DNA from: JBJXHN01 sp046233135
GTDB taxonomy: Bacteria; Pseudomonadota; Alphaproteobacteria; Rhodospirillales; Rhodospirillaceae
DNA: 64,000 nt
NCBI GenBank assembly: GCA_046233135.1
Contig: JBJXHN010000001.1
Span: 1-64,000 of the forward strand
Direction of reading: 5' to 3'
Shown here: positions 1-9,249 of the stretch, piece by piece
Layout: each line of letters begins with the position of its first letter
How positions within the stretch are numbered: the first letter of the stretch is position 1
Position numbers and translations under genes: made by a program
Notes under the pieces: generated by a model
Told to the model about the DNA's origin: nothing
The model's input: the letters and a program-made list of their open reading frames with translations, nothing else
Databases searched by the model: none

Positions 1-156
1 CTGCGGGTGCGCACCCTGACCATCCCCGATCGCTATTTCGAACACGCGAGCCCGGCCAAGCAGCAGGCCGAAGCCGGCCTGGATGCGGACAGCATCGCCG
101 CAAAAGCTCTGTCGGCGCTGGGGATGGATGCGTCGTCGTCCGTGGCGCGGGCTTAA
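1..156 (+). CDS. dxs: 1-deoxy-D-xylulose-5-phosphate synthase, C-terminal end (partial)
   Basis: Frame 1 is open from the window edge to TAA at 154-156 and encodes the last 51 residues. The stretch TIPDRYFEHASP matches the conserved end of the third (transketolase C-terminal) domain of Dxs, usually (L)PDxFIEHGSP. Dxs condenses pyruvate and glyceraldehyde 3-phosphate to DXP, the first step of the non-mevalonate isoprenoid pathway, using thiamine diphosphate. The following gene starts 3 bases later and is TlyA-like, which is the usual dxs neighbour in alphaproteobacteria. The rest of the gene lies outside the window. Confidence 0.82.
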   Translation: MRVRTLTIPDRYFEHASPAKQQAEAGLDADSIAAKALSALGMDASSSVARA

Positions 157-159
157 CAT

Positions 160-909
160 ATGGCCAAGCAGCGGCTGGACCAGCTTCTGGTGGACCGGGG
201 GCTGGTGGAAAGTCGCAGCAAGGCGCAGGCCCTGGTCATGGCCGGGGTGGTCTTCTCCGGCGAAACCCGCATGAGCAAGCCGGGCCAGCAGGTGACCCCG
301 GATGTGGCCCTGGAGGTGCGCGGCCAGCCCCACCCCTGGGTCTCGCGCGGGGGCCTGAAGCTGGAAAAGGCGCTGACGGCCTTTGACCTGCCGGTGGCGG
401 GGCGCACTGCGGTGGATGTGGGGGCCTCGACGGGCGGCTTCACCGATGTGCTGTTGCAGTCCGGTGCGGCCAAGGTCTATGCGGTGGACGTGGGCTACGG
501 CCAGCTGGCCCACAAGCTGCGGGTGGACGAGCGGGTGGTGGTCCTGGAACGCACCAACGCCCGTCATCTGACGGCAGAGCTGATCCCCGACCCGGTGGAC
601 ATGATCGTCTGCGACGCCAGTTTCATCGGCCTGCGCACGGTGTTGCCGGCGGCCCTGGCCCTGGCGGCCCCGGGCGCGCATCTGGCCGCCCTGATCAAGC
701 CCCAGTTCGAAGTGGGCAAGGGCCGGGTCGGCAAGGGCGGCGTGGTCCGCGACCCGGACCTGCATGCAGAGGTCTGCCGGACCATCCGCGCCTGGCTCGC
801 CGAGCAGCCGGGCTGGACGGTGCTGGGGATCGAAGAAAGCCCGATCACCGGACCGGAGGGGAACAAGGAGTTCCTCGTCGTCGGCGTTTTCGCGCCGGCG
901 GAGGCCTGA
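160..909 (+). CDS. tlyA: TlyA-family rRNA 2'-O-methyltransferase
   Basis: 249 aa, normal for the family. An N-terminal S4 RNA-binding domain (about residues 4-65, starting RLDQLLVDRGLVESRSKAQ) precedes an FtsJ/RrmJ-like Rossmann methyltransferase domain. Its SAM-binding motif is near residues 85-96 (DVGASTGGFTDV), with a later ALIKPQFEVGKG motif. Homologues methylate ribose 2'-OH positions in 16S/23S rRNA and were once annotated as haemolysin A. The ATG is 3 bases behind dxs, so the two are almost certainly co-transcribed. The rRNA target in this organism is not visible from sequence. Confidence 0.9.
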   Translation: MAKQRLDQLLVDRGLVESRSKAQALVMAGVVFSGETRMSKPGQQVTPDVALEVRGQPHPWVSRGGLKLEKALTAFDLPVAGRTAVDVGASTGGFTDVLLQSGAAKVYAVDVGYGQLAHKLRVDERVVVLERTNARHLTAELIPDPVDMIVCDASFIGLRTVLPAALALAAPGAHLAALIKPQFEVGKGRVGKGGVVRDPDLHAEVCRTIRAWLAEQPGWTVLGIEESPITGPEGNKEFLVVGVFAPAEA

Positions 910-1345
910 AAGCCTACGCTGACTCTTTGTCTTACCGTTTGTCAGGGCAACCGGTCACGCGTCTGCCGATCTTACTCCGCCGACAAACAATCGCGATTCT
1001 GCAACTAAAGGGAAGTGTATCTTCAAGGGAAAGATGTTTGTTCCCAAGCAACCGTGAGGACTGGAAGGAGATGCCTCCCCCTTTTTGATGGTTTTCAATC
1101 TTTTCGGTAAATCCCGCAAAAAAGGGAATTGTCGAGAAAGGTAAACCCTGAGAAGATCCTTGCCGTTGAAATTACCCGGGTGCTACCTTCCGTTACCTCA
1201 TGGAGAAGGCTCTCTTGCCGTCTCCGGTCCCCCGCACAGTTTCTCGATCCAGTGTCGTCTTTTTGGTGAGAGCCTTCATCGCCGAAAGGGCGGAGCCGAT
1301 CTGCCCATGATCCACAAGACCGTCCAAACAAGTCGGAGTGACCTC
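910..1345 (+). other. Gene-free stretch with two predicted hairpins: structured leader of the chemoreceptor gene
   Basis: No credible gene lies here. Nested arms GGGAA 1010-1014 with TTCCC 1041-1045, and ATCTT 1019-1023 with AAGAT 1031-1035, make one hairpin. A perfect 9-bp pairing of AAGGCTCTC (1206-1214) with GAGAGCCTT (1268-1276) encloses about 53 nt. It is followed by a small CGCC/GGCG stem with a GAAAG loop near 1280-1292. A weak GGAG/CTCC stem followed by a T run (about 1067-1087) could end tlyA transcription. The shape suggests a regulatory leader, but I do not recognise a known riboswitch class. Confidence 0.45.
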
Positions 1346-3307
1346 ATGTCCGTGCCCCAGCTTCCGTCGCGCAGCATTTCGACGCGTATCCTGGTGTGGG
1401 TGGCCCTTCTGATCACTCTGATTTTCCTGATCTTTTCCGTCTATAACGACCTTCGTCAGCAGGCGGTGATCCGCGAGGACGTGGAAACCAACATCGCCAA
1501 CATGGGCGAGACCACGGCAGAAGGGGTCGCCAACTGGCTGAACGGGCGGCTGCTGCTGATCCGCGCCTTCGCCGACTCAGTGGCGGACCGTGACGCCGGG
1601 GCCGACGTCTCCGACCTGTTCCGACGCAAGGTGATGGTCGATACCTTCGATCTTATCTATTACGGCGATGAAAGCGGCGCGTTCGGCAAGTTCCCCACCG
1701 AGCCGCCCAGCCCGGCGGGCTACGACCCGCGCGTGCGGCCCTGGTACAAGGGCGTGAAAGCCACCGGCGGCATGGTGCTGACCGAACCCTATATCGCCGC
1801 CGCGACCAAGAAACTGGTGGTGACCGCCGCCGCGCCGGTGATGCGGGGCGGGTCCCTGGCCGGTGTGGTGGGCAGCGACTTCACCATCGCCACCCTGCTG
1901 GACATGCTGGCTTCCAACGACCTGGGTGGTCTGGGGGAAAGCTTCCTGGTGGATGCTCAGGGCAAGATTCTGGTGCACGGATCGGCTGACAAGATCGGCC
2001 AGCCGCTGTCCGCGCTCTATCCCGAGAACACCCCGTCGGTGGACAGCGCCATCCGCGAGGTGCACACCGATGCGGGCACGCGTCTGGTGACCTTCCTGAA
2101 GATTCCCGGCCTGCCGGCGGTGAATTGGTACCTGGCCCTGTCCGTCGACCTGGACCAGGCGGAAGCCGGGCTGTCCGCTTTCCGCCAGTCGGCGGTGGTG
2201 GCGACCCTGATCGCGGTGGCGCTGACCATCGCCCTGCTGCGCTTCATGATCGGCCGCATCATCTCGGCGCCGTTGACGGCCCTGACCCGGGGAATGAACA
2301 GCCTCGCCGAGGGCAATCTGAGCACACCGGTGCCCGAATTCGAGCGCCGGGACGAGATCGATGCCATGGCCCGGGCGCTGCAAGTCTTCAAGCAGAACGC
2401 CATCGAACGCCAGGAGGCGCTGGAGCGGGAGCGGGCCGAGGAATTGCGCCTGACCGAACGCGCCCAGCGCATGGACAACCTGACCCGGCAGTTCGATGTG
2501 GACGTCAACAAGATGCTGAAAACCGTCGGTTCTGCCGTCGGTGGCCTGCGCAATGCGTCCGATTCCCTGGCCAAGAGCGCCTTGCAGGCCAGCGAGCAGG
2601 CGACCTCCGTGGCCTCGGCTTCGGAAGAGGCTGCGGCCAACGTCAATACCGTGGCCAGCGCCACCGAACAGCTGGCCGGCAAGGCCGGGGAAATCGGCCA
2701 GCGGGTCAGCCATTCCTCGGACATCGCCGCCCGGGCCATGGAACAGGCGCACGGCACCAACCAGAAGATCGAAGGGCTGGCCGGCGCGGTCGGGCAGATC
2801 GGTGAAGTGCTGCAACTGATCAACGGCATCGCCAGCCAGACCAACCTGCTGGCCCTGAACGCCACCATCGAAGCCGCCCGCGCCGGGGAAGCCGGCAAAG
2901 GCTTTGCCGTGGTCGCCGGGGAGGTGAAGAACCTTGCGAACCAGACGGCCCAGGCCACGGAACAGGTCAGCCAGCAGATCACGGCCATCCAGCAGGAAAC
3001 CACCGAAGCTGTGGATGCCATCCGCCGGATCGCCGAAACCATCGGCGAAATCAATGCCATCAGCTCCGATATCGCCGATGCGGTTCAAGATCAGTCCCAC
3101 GCCACCATCGAGATGGGCCACAATATCGAGGAAGCCTCGATCGGCACCAGCGAAGTGACCCGCCACATCGTCGTGGTTTCCCAGGCAGCCAATCAGACCG
3201 ACGCGGAATCCCGCAAGGTTTCCGAAGCCGCCCAGGATCTTCAGGGGCAGGCCGACTTCCTGCGCAAGACCGTGGAAGCCTTCCTCTCCCAGGTGCGGGC
3301 GGAGTAG
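1346..3307 (+). CDS. Methyl-accepting chemotaxis protein with periplasmic Cache domain
   Basis: 653 aa from the ATG at 1346, chosen because a GGAG box lies 8 bases upstream and the protein then opens with a normal receptor N-terminus; the frame is open further upstream without a better ribosome site. Order: TM1 (about residues 15-35), periplasmic double-Cache-like domain (about 40-280, with DPRVRPWYKG), TM2 (about 295-315), HAMP, and a cytoplasmic signalling domain whose hairpin tip reads NLLALNATIEAARAGEAGKG. It would signal to CheA/CheW. The DPRxRPWY pattern is common in dCache_1 sensors of amino acids, amines or organic acids; the ligand here is unknown. No C-terminal CheR/CheB pentapeptide is seen. 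Confidence 0.9.
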   Translation: MSVPQLPSRSISTRILVWVALLITLIFLIFSVYNDLRQQAVIREDVETNIANMGETTAEGVANWLNGRLLLIRAFADSVADRDAGADVSDLFRRKVMVDTFDLIYYGDESGAFGKFPTEPPSPAGYDPRVRPWYKGVKATGGMVLTEPYIAAATKKLVVTAAAPVMRGGSLAGVVGSDFTIATLLDMLASNDLGGLGESFLVDAQGKILVHGSADKIGQPLSALYPENTPSVDSAIREVHTDAGTRLVTFLKIPGLPAVNWYLALSVDLDQAEAGLSAFRQSAVVATLIAVALTIALLRFMIGRIISAPLTALTRGMNSLAEGNLSTPVPEFERRDEIDAMARALQVFKQNAIERQEALERERAEELRLTERAQRMDNLTRQFDVDVNKMLKTVGSAVGGLRNASDSLAKSALQASEQATSVASASEEAAANVNTVASATEQLAGKAGEIGQRVSHSSDIAARAMEQAHGTNQKIEGLAGAVGQIGEVLQLINGIASQTNLLALNATIEAARAGEAGKGFAVVAGEVKNLANQTAQATEQVSQQITAIQQETTEAVDAIRRIAETIGEINAISSDIADAVQDQSHATIEMGHNIEEASIGTSEVTRHIVVVSQAANQTDAESRKVSEAAQDLQGQADFLRKTVEAFLSQVRAE

Positions 3308-3372
3308 CCCGTCCATCGGGACAGGACGGGACCATGTGGTGGTCGGGCCGGGGCGGGTAAGTCCCTCCCGCC

Positions 3373-4641
3373 CTACGCCGGCCTGGCCCGGTCCATGCGG
3401 TGCAGGGTGGCCATGGCGATCACCCCCAGCACCGGCCCGGGCACCAGGACCACGAAGACCCATTGCCAGCCGCCCAGCCAGGCGGCCACGGCTGGAAGGA
3501 TCCAGATGGTCACCACCGTCAGCCCGAAGCCCAGCCCCATCTGAAGGGTCAAGGCCGTACCGATCAGACTGGGGTTGCCCCGTTCGGTGATCACGGCCGA
3601 GAACTGGGCGGAATCCCCGGCCACCGTGATCCCCCAGACAATCAGTAGCACCAGAAGAAGCCACGTCGGCCCGTCGTGCAGGAAGCCCACCAACGCCGCG
3701 CAACTGCCGGACAGGGCGAGCAGCCAGATGGTGGTCATCGGCCGTCCCACCCGGTCGCCGAAGATACCGCCGATCAGGCTGCCCACCGCACCGGATCCGA
3801 TGACGAAAAAGGTCACCACGGCGGCCAGGGTCATCGGAGCGGCGATTCCCTGGGCGGTGAAGGCCGAGGTCACGTAGGTGTTCATCCAGGCCCACATGGC
3901 ATACAGCTCCCACATGTGGCCGAAATAGCCCAGGGTCGCCAGCACCACCGCCTTGTTGCGCACCACCTGGCCCACCTGACCCAGCCGGAAGACGGTGCGG
4001 GAAAAGGGGTAGGGACCTTCCTTGCCGGTGATCAGGAAGATCAGCGCGCCGCCCAGGGTCAGGGCGGAGGAGGCGATCACCACCGTCTGCCAATCCAGGC
4101 CGCCACCGGCCAATCCGGCCCCCTCCGGTCCGCCCATCGCGCGGATCAGATGCGGCGAAGCCGATCCCAGGGTCAGACCGGCGATGGCGCAGCCCAGCGC
4201 AATGCCGCGCCGCTTCACGCCCCAGGTGGATACCAGCTTCATGGCCGGAGGATAGATTCCGGCGAACATCACCCCGGTGATGAAGCGCGCGACGATGGCC
4301 ATCTCGGCGTCGGGCACCACCAGCAGGCTGAGATTGGCTAGGGCAGCCACCACCGACGAGACGGTCAGCAGGGCGCGCATGGACAGGATGTCGGCGAGAT
4401 TGATGACGGAGGCGCCGACGGCGCCGACGGCAAAGCCTACCTGCACGGCGATGGTCAGCCAGGCCGCTTCGGAAACGGACAGCTGCCACAACACGGTGAG
4501 TTCGGGCACCACCGCGGTGGCGGAGAACCAGCAGCTCATGGCCATGACCAGGCCGATGCACAGCAGGCCGACCGCCAGCACCGGGTGGGGCGGGGGTCTG
4601 GACCGGGGACCCCGGGTGAGGGGTTCGGCCCCTGCGGTCAT
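3373..4641 (-). CDS. Major facilitator superfamily transporter
   Basis: 422 aa with about 12 hydrophobic segments and MFS-type cytoplasmic loops (GDRVGRP in the C half). It is a secondary transporter of unknown substrate. Its ATG overlaps the sppA stop codon by 4 bases (ATGA), so it is translationally coupled to sppA. A GGGCGGG/CCCGCCC stem (3351-3373) sits at the convergent junction with the chemoreceptor gene but lacks a T run. No motif narrows the substrate. Confidence 0.85.
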   Translation of the reverse strand: MTAGAEPLTRGPRSRPPPHPVLAVGLLCIGLVMAMSCWFSATAVVPELTVLWQLSVSEAAWLTIAVQVGFAVGAVGASVINLADILSMRALLTVSSVVAALANLSLLVVPDAEMAIVARFITGVMFAGIYPPAMKLVSTWGVKRRGIALGCAIAGLTLGSASPHLIRAMGGPEGAGLAGGGLDWQTVVIASSALTLGGALIFLITGKEGPYPFSRTVFRLGQVGQVVRNKAVVLATLGYFGHMWELYAMWAWMNTYVTSAFTAQGIAAPMTLAAVVTFFVIGSGAVGSLIGGIFGDRVGRPMTTIWLLALSGSCAALVGFLHDGPTWLLLVLLIVWGITVAGDSAQFSAVITERGNPSLIGTALTLQMGLGFGLTVVTIWILPAVAAWLGGWQWVFVVLVPGPVLGVIAMATLHRMDRARPA

Positions 4642-6434
4642 TGCCTCGGCAGCCCGCCGAACGGTGTTCCAAGCGGCCCGCTGACCGAGGTGTCAAGCTG
4701 ATTGAGCGGACCATCCAGGAAGGCGGCAATCCGGCCCAGGCGGGCCAGGACGGACACCCCGTCCGCCATCGCGCCCACACCCGTATCGGCCAGCAGGCGG
4801 CCGATCCAGGCTTCCATTCCCGACGGCTGGGGGTAGACGCGGATGTCCAGCGGCGTGTCGCGGGGCAGGCTGGCTTCATCGCGGGCAAGCGTCAGGGCCA
4901 GCGCCAGACCGCCCAGATCGTCCACCAGACCCATCTCCCGTGCATCGGTGCCGGTCCACACCCGGCCCTGGGCGGCGGCTTCGATGGCCTGGGAATCGAG
5001 ATCGCGGGCTTCTGCCGCCTTGCCGGTAAAGTCGGCGTAGATGGCATCCAGGATGGCGTTGAGCCGCTGTCGTTCCATGTAATCGAAGGGCTTGGCGGGG
5101 CTGAACATGCGGGCATTGCGGCCGGACGATACCCCGTCCCAGGTCACACCCCATTTCCGCGCGGCCTCGGCAAAGACGAACTTGCCCGAAACCACGCCGA
5201 TGGAGCCGGTCAGGGTGCCGGGCTGGGCGACGATACGGTCCGCGCCCATGGCCACGTAATACCCGCCGGAAGCCGCCACATCCCCCAGAGAGGCGATGAT
5301 CGGCATGCCCTTGTCTCGCGCCCGCCGCACGGAGCGCCACACCACGTCCGACCCGACATAGGATCCGCCGGGGCTGTCGATGCGCAGGACGATGGCCGCC
5401 ACTTCCGGATCGTCCACCGCGTCGTTGATGGCATTGGCCACGGTCCGTGCGTCGAATTCCACCGGCCCCAGGTCCAGCCCGTTGTCGCCGGCATCAAGGA
5501 TGATCGGGCCGGTGCCGGTGACCAGGGCGATGCGTCGCGCTTCCGGGGGCAGTTCCACCTGCTCCAGCACGGCCATGTAGGCCCCGAAGTCGAGCCGGGC
5601 TTCGGTGCCGGCCGCCGTGGCCAAGGCCATATCGACCTCGTCCCTGTATCCCAGGGCATCCACCAGCCCGGCGGTCCGGGCTTCGTCGGCCAGCAGGGGC
5701 GAGCGGTCGATCAGCCGCCGGACTTCGGTATTCTCCAGGCTGCGGGCGGCGGAGACCGCTTGAACCACCTGGTTGGTCCAGCCGTCCACCAGGGCGGACA
5801 GGGCACGCATCTGCGGCTCTGTCATCGCGTATTCGGTCAGCGAGTTGAAGGCGGTCTTGAAGTCCTTGCGGGTTTCGAACTGGGGCATCACGCCCATATC
5901 GTCCAGCAGGCCGCGCAGGAAAGGCATCTCTACGGCAAAGCCCAGCGTTGCCACCAGACCGGAGGGCTGTAGCCAGACCTGCTCCAGGGCGCTGGCCATA
6001 TAGTATTGCAGGGTGCCGTTGCCCCCTTCGCCCATGGTTTCGGCAAAACCGTAGGCGGGCTTGCCGGAAACGCGGAAGGCGATCAGGGCATCCCGGATCT
6101 CCTGGGCCTGGCCGACGCCGATGGGGCTGTTGCCGAAATAGACCATCAACCCGGCGATGCGGGGGTCCGTGGCGGCATTGGTCAGGGCCTGCACCACATG
6201 GCGGATCGGCGGCTGGGCGCTGACGGATCCGGACAGCACGGCCGCCGGGGTCAGCGGCTGTTCCTGTTCGGGGTAGGGGCCGTCGATGGTCAGCGTCAGA
6301 ATGGAGCGTTCGGCGGGCAGGGGGTCCGGCTCGGTCAGGGACGATACCAGCACGGCACCAGTCCCCAACAGGATACTGGCGATAAGTCCGACGAACGCGA
6401 ACAGGAACAAGATGGCCTTGCCGAGAAACCGCAT
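4638..6434 (-). CDS. sppA: Signal peptide peptidase SppA, 67-kDa type
   Basis: 598 aa, the long form with two tandem ClpP-like serine protease domains. An N-terminal membrane anchor (about residues 7-30) leads into the protease. The Lys general base is probably in RKDFKTAFNSL and the nucleophile Ser in DVAASGGYYVAMGADRI, matching the Lys-Ser dyad of the family. SppA degrades leftover signal peptides in the inner membrane, facing the periplasm. GGAGGC lies 5 bases before the ATG. It is first in a two-gene operon with the MFS gene. Confidence 0.93.
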   Translation of the reverse strand: MRFLGKAILFLFAFVGLIASILLGTGAVLVSSLTEPDPLPAERSILTLTIDGPYPEQEQPLTPAAVLSGSVSAQPPIRHVVQALTNAATDPRIAGLMVYFGNSPIGVGQAQEIRDALIAFRVSGKPAYGFAETMGEGGNGTLQYYMASALEQVWLQPSGLVATLGFAVEMPFLRGLLDDMGVMPQFETRKDFKTAFNSLTEYAMTEPQMRALSALVDGWTNQVVQAVSAARSLENTEVRRLIDRSPLLADEARTAGLVDALGYRDEVDMALATAAGTEARLDFGAYMAVLEQVELPPEARRIALVTGTGPIILDAGDNGLDLGPVEFDARTVANAINDAVDDPEVAAIVLRIDSPGGSYVGSDVVWRSVRRARDKGMPIIASLGDVAASGGYYVAMGADRIVAQPGTLTGSIGVVSGKFVFAEAARKWGVTWDGVSSGRNARMFSPAKPFDYMERQRLNAILDAIYADFTGKAAEARDLDSQAIEAAAQGRVWTGTDAREMGLVDDLGGLALALTLARDEASLPRDTPLDIRVYPQPSGMEAWIGRLLADTGVGAMADGVSVLARLGRIAAFLDGPLNQLDTSVSGPLGTPFGGLPRQ

Positions 6435-6544
6435 GAATGCCTCCGGTGGCGAAATATGCGGCCAGTCTAAGACTTTTCATGGCAAGGGCAAGGCAACCTT
6501 GGCCCCTTGGCGGCATCCGGAGCGGGTCGAAGACCGACGAGCGC

Positions 6545-7117
6545 CTATCGGTCCAGGGTATGATACTCGGGATTGGGCATCATATCCGTCGCGTGGGCCA
6601 TGCGGTTGGTATAGTTGAAAAAGGCGGCGACTTCGGCAATGTCGAAGATATCCGCATCGGTGAATCCCACGTCCCGCAGGGCCTGACGGTCGCTTTCGCC
6701 GATGGCCTGGGGCGTCAGAGTCAGGGTCCAGGCGAAGTCCAGCATCGCCCGCTGGCGGTGGGGCAGCGCCGCCACCTTGTGGTTCATCACCAGCATCTCC
6801 CCCAGCTGAGGATCGCCGGACAGCTGGCGCACCGCCTGCCCATGGGCGACCAAGCAGTAATAGCAGCGGTTCGCCGACGAAACGACCACAGCGATCATTT
6901 CCCGTTCCAGCTTGGACAGCCCGGACGGCGCCAGCATCAATTGGGTATACATGCCGTTGAAGGCGCGCAGCCGGTCAGGCTGATGGGCATAGGCGGTCAG
7001 AACATTGGGCACCATGCCCAGCTTTTCCACACACTTGGCGAAATAGGCCTCCAGATCCTCCCCCGGGGTGGGGTCGGGCAGCAGGTCCAGGCGGGTGACG
7101 TGGTCGGGCTGGGGCAT
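6545..7117 (-). CDS. AhpD/carboxymuconolactone-decarboxylase-like peroxidase-related protein
   Basis: 190 aa. The core EREMIAVVVSSANRCYYCLVAH carries the CxxC plus downstream His arrangement of the AhpD-like alpha-helical fold, as in the uncharacterised peroxidase-related subfamily. Members are thiol-dependent peroxidases or their reductase partners; the exact substrate is unknown. The gene follows aroC by about 56 bases on the same strand and probably belongs to the fabI-aroC transcript. GGAG lies 8 bases before the ATG. Confidence 0.85.
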   Translation of the reverse strand: MPQPDHVTRLDLLPDPTPGEDLEAYFAKCVEKLGMVPNVLTAYAHQPDRLRAFNGMYTQLMLAPSGLSKLEREMIAVVVSSANRCYYCLVAHGQAVRQLSGDPQLGEMLVMNHKVAALPHRQRAMLDFAWTLTLTPQAIGESDRQALRDVGFTDADIFDIAEVAAFFNYTNRMAHATDMMPNPEYHTLDR

Positions 7118-7173
7118 GGGGGAGATCTCCGGTTAAAAGGGAACGCGAAGGGAACCGGGAGCCCGGGCCGTGC

Positions 7174-8262
7174 CTACAGCCCGCACTGTGCCCGGTGACG
7201 CAGCAGGTGGTCGGCCAGGGTCGCGGCCACCATGGCCTCGGCGACCGGAACGGCGCGGATGCCGACACAGGGGTCGTGGCGGCCCTTGGTGGAAACCTCC
7301 ACCGGGTTGCCGTCCACATCCACCGAGCGGCGGGGGGTGAGGATGGAACTGGTGGGCTTCACGGCGAAGCGCGCCACCAGCGGCTGGCCGGTGGAAATGC
7401 CGCCCAGGACCCCGCCGGCCTTGTTGCCGAGGAAGCGCACACCGCCGTTCCCGTCGGGTTCCATCTCGTCGGCATTGTCTTCGCCACGCAGGCGGGCGGC
7501 CTCGAAGCCGGCACCGATCTCCACCGCCTTTACGGCGTTGATGCTCATCAGCGCCTTGGCGATGTCGGCATCCAGACGGTCGTAGACCGGCTCGCCCAGG
7601 CCGGCGGGCAGGCCGGTGGCTTCGACCTCGACAATGGCGCCGACCGAAGAGCCGTCCTTGCGCACGTCCGACAGCAGGCCGTCCCAGGCCTCGATGATGC
7701 CGGCATCGGGGCTGAAGAAGGGATTGCGGGGTACTTCCGCCCAATCCCACCGGCTGCGGTCGATGGGCATGCCGCCCATTTCCACCAGCGCTGCGCGCAC
7801 CGGCACGGGGCGGCCGAGCACATGGGCCAGCACCTTGCGGGCCACGGCCCCGGCGGCGACCCGCATGGCCGTTTCGCGCGCGCTGGACCGGCCGCCGCCC
7901 CGCGGGTCGCGCAGGCCGTATTTGGCGATATAAGTGAAGTCGGCGTGTCCGGGGCGGAACCGCCTGGCGATCTCGGAATAGTCCTTGGAGCGCTGGTCCG
8001 TATTGCGGATCAGCACGCCGATGGGAGTGCCCGTCGTGACGCCCTCGTACACCCCCGACAGGATTTCCGCTTCGTCCGGCTCCCGCCGCTGGGTGGTGTG
8101 CCTGGACTGCCCGGGCTTGCGGCGGTCCAGGTCGACCTGTAAGTCGGCGGCGGACAGGGGAATGCCCGGCGGGCACCCCTCGATCACGCAGCCGATTGCC
8201 GGGCCGTGGCTTTCTCCGAACGTGCTGAAGCGGAACAGGGTTCCGTAGCTGTCACCGGCCAT
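7174..8262 (-). CDS. aroC: Chorismate synthase
   Basis: 362 aa, the normal length. Family signatures include the N-terminal GESHGPAIGCVIEGCPPG segment and the central region with GGGRSSARETA. It converts 5-enolpyruvylshikimate 3-phosphate to chorismate with reduced FMN, the last common step to aromatic amino acids, folate and ubiquinone. It starts 9 bases after the fabI stop, so the two are in one operon. The ribosome site is weak. Confidence 0.96.
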   Translation of the reverse strand: MAGDSYGTLFRFSTFGESHGPAIGCVIEGCPPGIPLSAADLQVDLDRRKPGQSRHTTQRREPDEAEILSGVYEGVTTGTPIGVLIRNTDQRSKDYSEIARRFRPGHADFTYIAKYGLRDPRGGGRSSARETAMRVAAGAVARKVLAHVLGRPVPVRAALVEMGGMPIDRSRWDWAEVPRNPFFSPDAGIIEAWDGLLSDVRKDGSSVGAIVEVEATGLPAGLGEPVYDRLDADIAKALMSINAVKAVEIGAGFEAARLRGEDNADEMEPDGNGGVRFLGNKAGGVLGGISTGQPLVARFAVKPTSSILTPRRSVDVDGNPVEVSTKGRHDPCVGIRAVPVAEAMVAATLADHLLRHRAQCGL

Positions 8263-8271
8263 CGGGCGGGC

Positions 8272-9111
8272 TCAGGGCTTGCGGAAGCCGCTGAGCAGCT
8301 CAGCGGTCTTTTCCACATTGGCCATGTTGAGCATGCCGTTGACGTGATAGCCGCTGTCCACGTGCAGCACTTCGCCGGTGACGCCGCTGGACAGGTCGGA
8401 CAGCAGATACAGCCCCGATTTGCCCACGTCGTCTATGGTGACGTTGCGGCCCAGCGGGGCATTGCATTCGTTCCACTTCAGAATATAGCGGAAGTCGCCG
8501 ATACCCGACGCTGCCAGGGTCTTGATCGGACCGGCGGAAATGGCGTTGACCCGGATGTTGCGCGCACCCAGGTCCATGGCCAGATAGCGCACGCTGGCTT
8601 CGAGGGCGGCCTTGGCCACGCCCATCACGTTATAGTGGGGCATCACCTGCTCGGCGCCGTAGTAGGTGAGGGTGACCAGCGAGCCGCCTTCGTTCAGCAG
8701 CGGCGAGGCCAGGCGGGTGATTTCCGTGAAGGAATAGACGGAAATCAGCATCGACTGGGTGAAGTTTTCCTTCGACGTGTCCATGTACAGGCCCTTCAGC
8801 TCCTCCTTGTCGGAGAAGGCGACGGCGTGCACGATGAAATCGAGAGACCCCCACTCGGCCTCGATCTGTTTGAAAACGGCGACGATCTGATCGGTCTCGG
8901 AGACGTCGCAGGGCAGCAGCAGGTGGTTGTCGCCCAGGCTATCGACCAAAGGCTTGACGCGCTTGAGCAGCGGCTCTCCCTGATAGGTGAACGCGATGGA
9001 CGCTCCGGCATCCGAAGCGGCCTTGGCGATCCCCCAGGCGATCGACCGGTCATTGGCGAGGCCGAGAATAAGGCCGCGTTTGCCGGACAACAGCGCGCTG
9101 GAAACAGGCAT
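8272..9111 (-). CDS. fabI: Enoyl-[acyl-carrier-protein] reductase (NADH)
   Basis: 279 aa from the ATG at 9111, preceded by AGGGGAA. The frame is open further upstream but that part is not protein-like. It is a short-chain dehydrogenase fold with the FabI-type start GLILGLANDRSIAWGIAK and the catalytic Tyr-x6-Lys in YNVMGVAK. It reduces trans-2-enoyl-ACP in the last step of each fatty-acid elongation round and is the target class for triclosan-type inhibitors. It is first gene of the fabI-aroC-AhpD-like operon and divergent from the YihY gene. Confidence 0.95.
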   Translation of the reverse strand: MPVSSALLSGKRGLILGLANDRSIAWGIAKAASDAGASIAFTYQGEPLLKRVKPLVDSLGDNHLLLPCDVSETDQIVAVFKQIEAEWGSLDFIVHAVAFSDKEELKGLYMDTSKENFTQSMLISVYSFTEITRLASPLLNEGGSLVTLTYYGAEQVMPHYNVMGVAKAALEASVRYLAMDLGARNIRVNAISAGPIKTLAASGIGDFRYILKWNECNAPLGRNVTIDDVGKSGLYLLSDLSSGVTGEVLHVDSGYHVNGMLNMANVEKTAELLSGFRKP

Positions 9112-9249
9112 AGGGTTCCCCTTTATGTATTCTGTGAAGAACGAGCGCGGTGGGACCCCGCAGCCGGTCCGGATCGGAGAAGGCCGAGCGGGCGGGCGCC
9201 GCGTAGGACGCGGCATCCTACACCAACCGATCAAGAGGGCAAAGGCAGG

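Noticed and set aside
1200..1295. Known riboswitch class (c-di-GMP-I, glycine, Moco) in the chemoreceptor leader
   Set aside because: The stems are good but the conserved loop sequences of these classes are not present.
3351..3373. Rho-independent terminator between the chemoreceptor and MFS genes
   Set aside because: The stem is perfect but no T run follows on either strand, so it is only noted as a hairpin.
1577..4888. Very long open frame on the minus strand across the first chemoreceptor and part of the sppA region
   Set aside because: High GC removes stop codons; it is antisense to clear genes, its product is low-complexity and Gly/Arg-rich, and it has no ribosome site or known domain.
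8206..9249. Upstream extension of the YihY-family protein through the fabI region
   Set aside because: The extension would be antisense to fabI, is not protein-like, and a well-placed ATG exists at 9250.
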